Shown here: positions 63,101 through 64,000 of the stretch, piece after piece
Position numbering within the stretch: the stretch's first letter is position 1
Layout of the letters: every line of letters begins with the position of its first letter
Assembly (NCBI GenBank): GCA_943735955.1
Contig: OX030958.1
Coordinates: forward strand, 3,802,531 to 3,866,530
DNA length: 64,000 nucleotides
Direction of reading: 5' to 3'
Source of the DNA: Piscicola geometra
Taxonomy: Eukaryota; Annelida; Clitellata; Hirudinida; Piscicolidae
The notes under the pieces: model-generated
What the model saw: the letters and a program-made list of their open reading frames with translations, nothing else
The model's database searches: none
What the model was told of the DNA's origin: nothing
Translations under genes and position numbers: made by a program

Positions 63101-64000
63101 GTGCACACAGATCGATGCTACTCTCGATACGAGGCAGATAAGGCAACGAGACGCTTTTATTGCTCCTTCCTTCACGCCTCGACAACCCTCATCTCTTTGC
63201 GAATACTTCTCTTTCGCTGTCTCTTTCTCCTCCTATCTACCCGTGCTTGTGCTACTGTGATGCCTTGTGAATGTGTCTTTCCACCCTTTCATGTTTTTTC
63301 TAAAGTTTCTTTCTTTGTCCTCTTGAGTATTTATATCTCTTCATTATTCCTGCTACCTGCTTCAACAGACAACTGAGGTTGCAGTGGTGTCTTCAGTGAC
63401 ACATTATCTTCCCTCTCGCGTGTGTCTGTTTCCCTTCAAACCTATCATGTCTAGTCCTATATCTATATTCCTATATCTGTGTATCATCTTCTTTCTATCT
63501 TTGCTTGTATCTTTCTGCTTACCGTGCTGACGCGGTGTCTAGCATGGTTATTAACTTTTAAATTAGCCTTTTAGGGTTTCAAAAAAAAAATTCTTTTTTT
63601 TAAACTTTTTTTTAAAATCTTTAATTTTCTATCTCTTGCGACTTCTTTGAAGTGCTTCCACACTGAAACACAAAGAAATTCTTGGCACTGTCAGATTAAA
63701 GTGATGGCATGGACGCCACTTCACTTCCAATACTACTCCTGCATTCAACTCTAATCCTCGCTGCCAGGCAGACGAGATTTTCAATTATATCTCGCGAACG
63801 GGAATTGTTATGCACGAAAGCATGCTGGTATTGTGTGTAGTGAAGGCATGCTGGTAATATTGAAACCGCTGGGTAATGTTAGTGTTTATGTTTTTTTATA
63901 GAAGTATAGATAATACTAAGTCTAAGAAAAAATAGAAGTAGTAGTAGTAGTAGAAGTAGTAGTAGTAGTAGAAGTACTAGTAGCAGTAGTAGTTATAGCA
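63101..64000. other. Right-edge intergenic sequence ending in (AGT)n
   Basis: Pyrimidine-rich and AT-rich unique DNA without recognised features, finishing in an (AGT)n microsatellite from about 63934 to the window end. Confidence 0.6.

Overview
The window is nuclear DNA from an intron-rich animal. Every confident gene is a spliced metazoan gene with GT-AG introns. Coding exons are short (13 to 976 bp, mostly 50 to 200) and are separated by introns built largely from micro- and minisatellites. Between genes the DNA is AT-rich. Gene content (P5B ATPase, IgLON/lachesin-like protein, ORC4, latrophilin-like receptor, THOC6, ECT2), conserved intron density and one CR1/I/Ingi-like LINE suggest a bilaterian invertebrate, probably lophotrochozoan (annelid or mollusc). 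The species cannot be fixed from the sequence.

Layout. 1-640: minisatellite inside an intron of the first gene. 640-12,398 (minus): 17 exons of a P5B ATPase (ATP13A family), 3' end outside the window; its intron 11 carries an antisense, decayed non-LTR retrotransposon (about 3.37-7.87 kb). 12.4-13.9 kb: short AT-rich divergent intergenic stretch with a TATA box. 13,892-24,063 (plus): secreted/membrane-anchored three-Ig protein. 24,443-28,917 (plus): complete ORC4. 30,107-34,936 (plus): a signal peptide-SUEL lectin-HormR-acidic-GAIN/GPS-single TM protein that looks like a latrophilin without its seven-helix bundle. 35,483-42,393 (minus): complete THOC6 whose introns hold two hAT-type elements and a foldback MITE. 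42,898-54,483 (plus): complete ECT2 Rho-GEF, head-to-head with THOC6. 56.1-57.25 kb (minus): an unidentified basic, Ser-rich exon and a GPCR-like fragment. 57.3-64 kb: no recognisable gene, mostly microsatellites.

The genes are not an operon and share no single pathway. They cover endolysosomal cation/polyamine transport (ATP13A), cell-surface adhesion (Ig protein, latrophilin-like protein), replication licensing (ORC4), mRNA export (THOC6) and cytokinesis (ECT2). Exon models were built by eye from reading frame, splice sites, phase agreement between neighbouring exons and recalled family sequences. Exon coordinates are therefore predictions, though phases close across nearly all junctions.

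The two most interesting observations are the single-pass latrophilin-like protein with an altered GPS, and a strand-asymmetric pattern in which GT-rich repeats begin at 5' splice sites while CA/ACC-rich repeats run into 3' splice sites.
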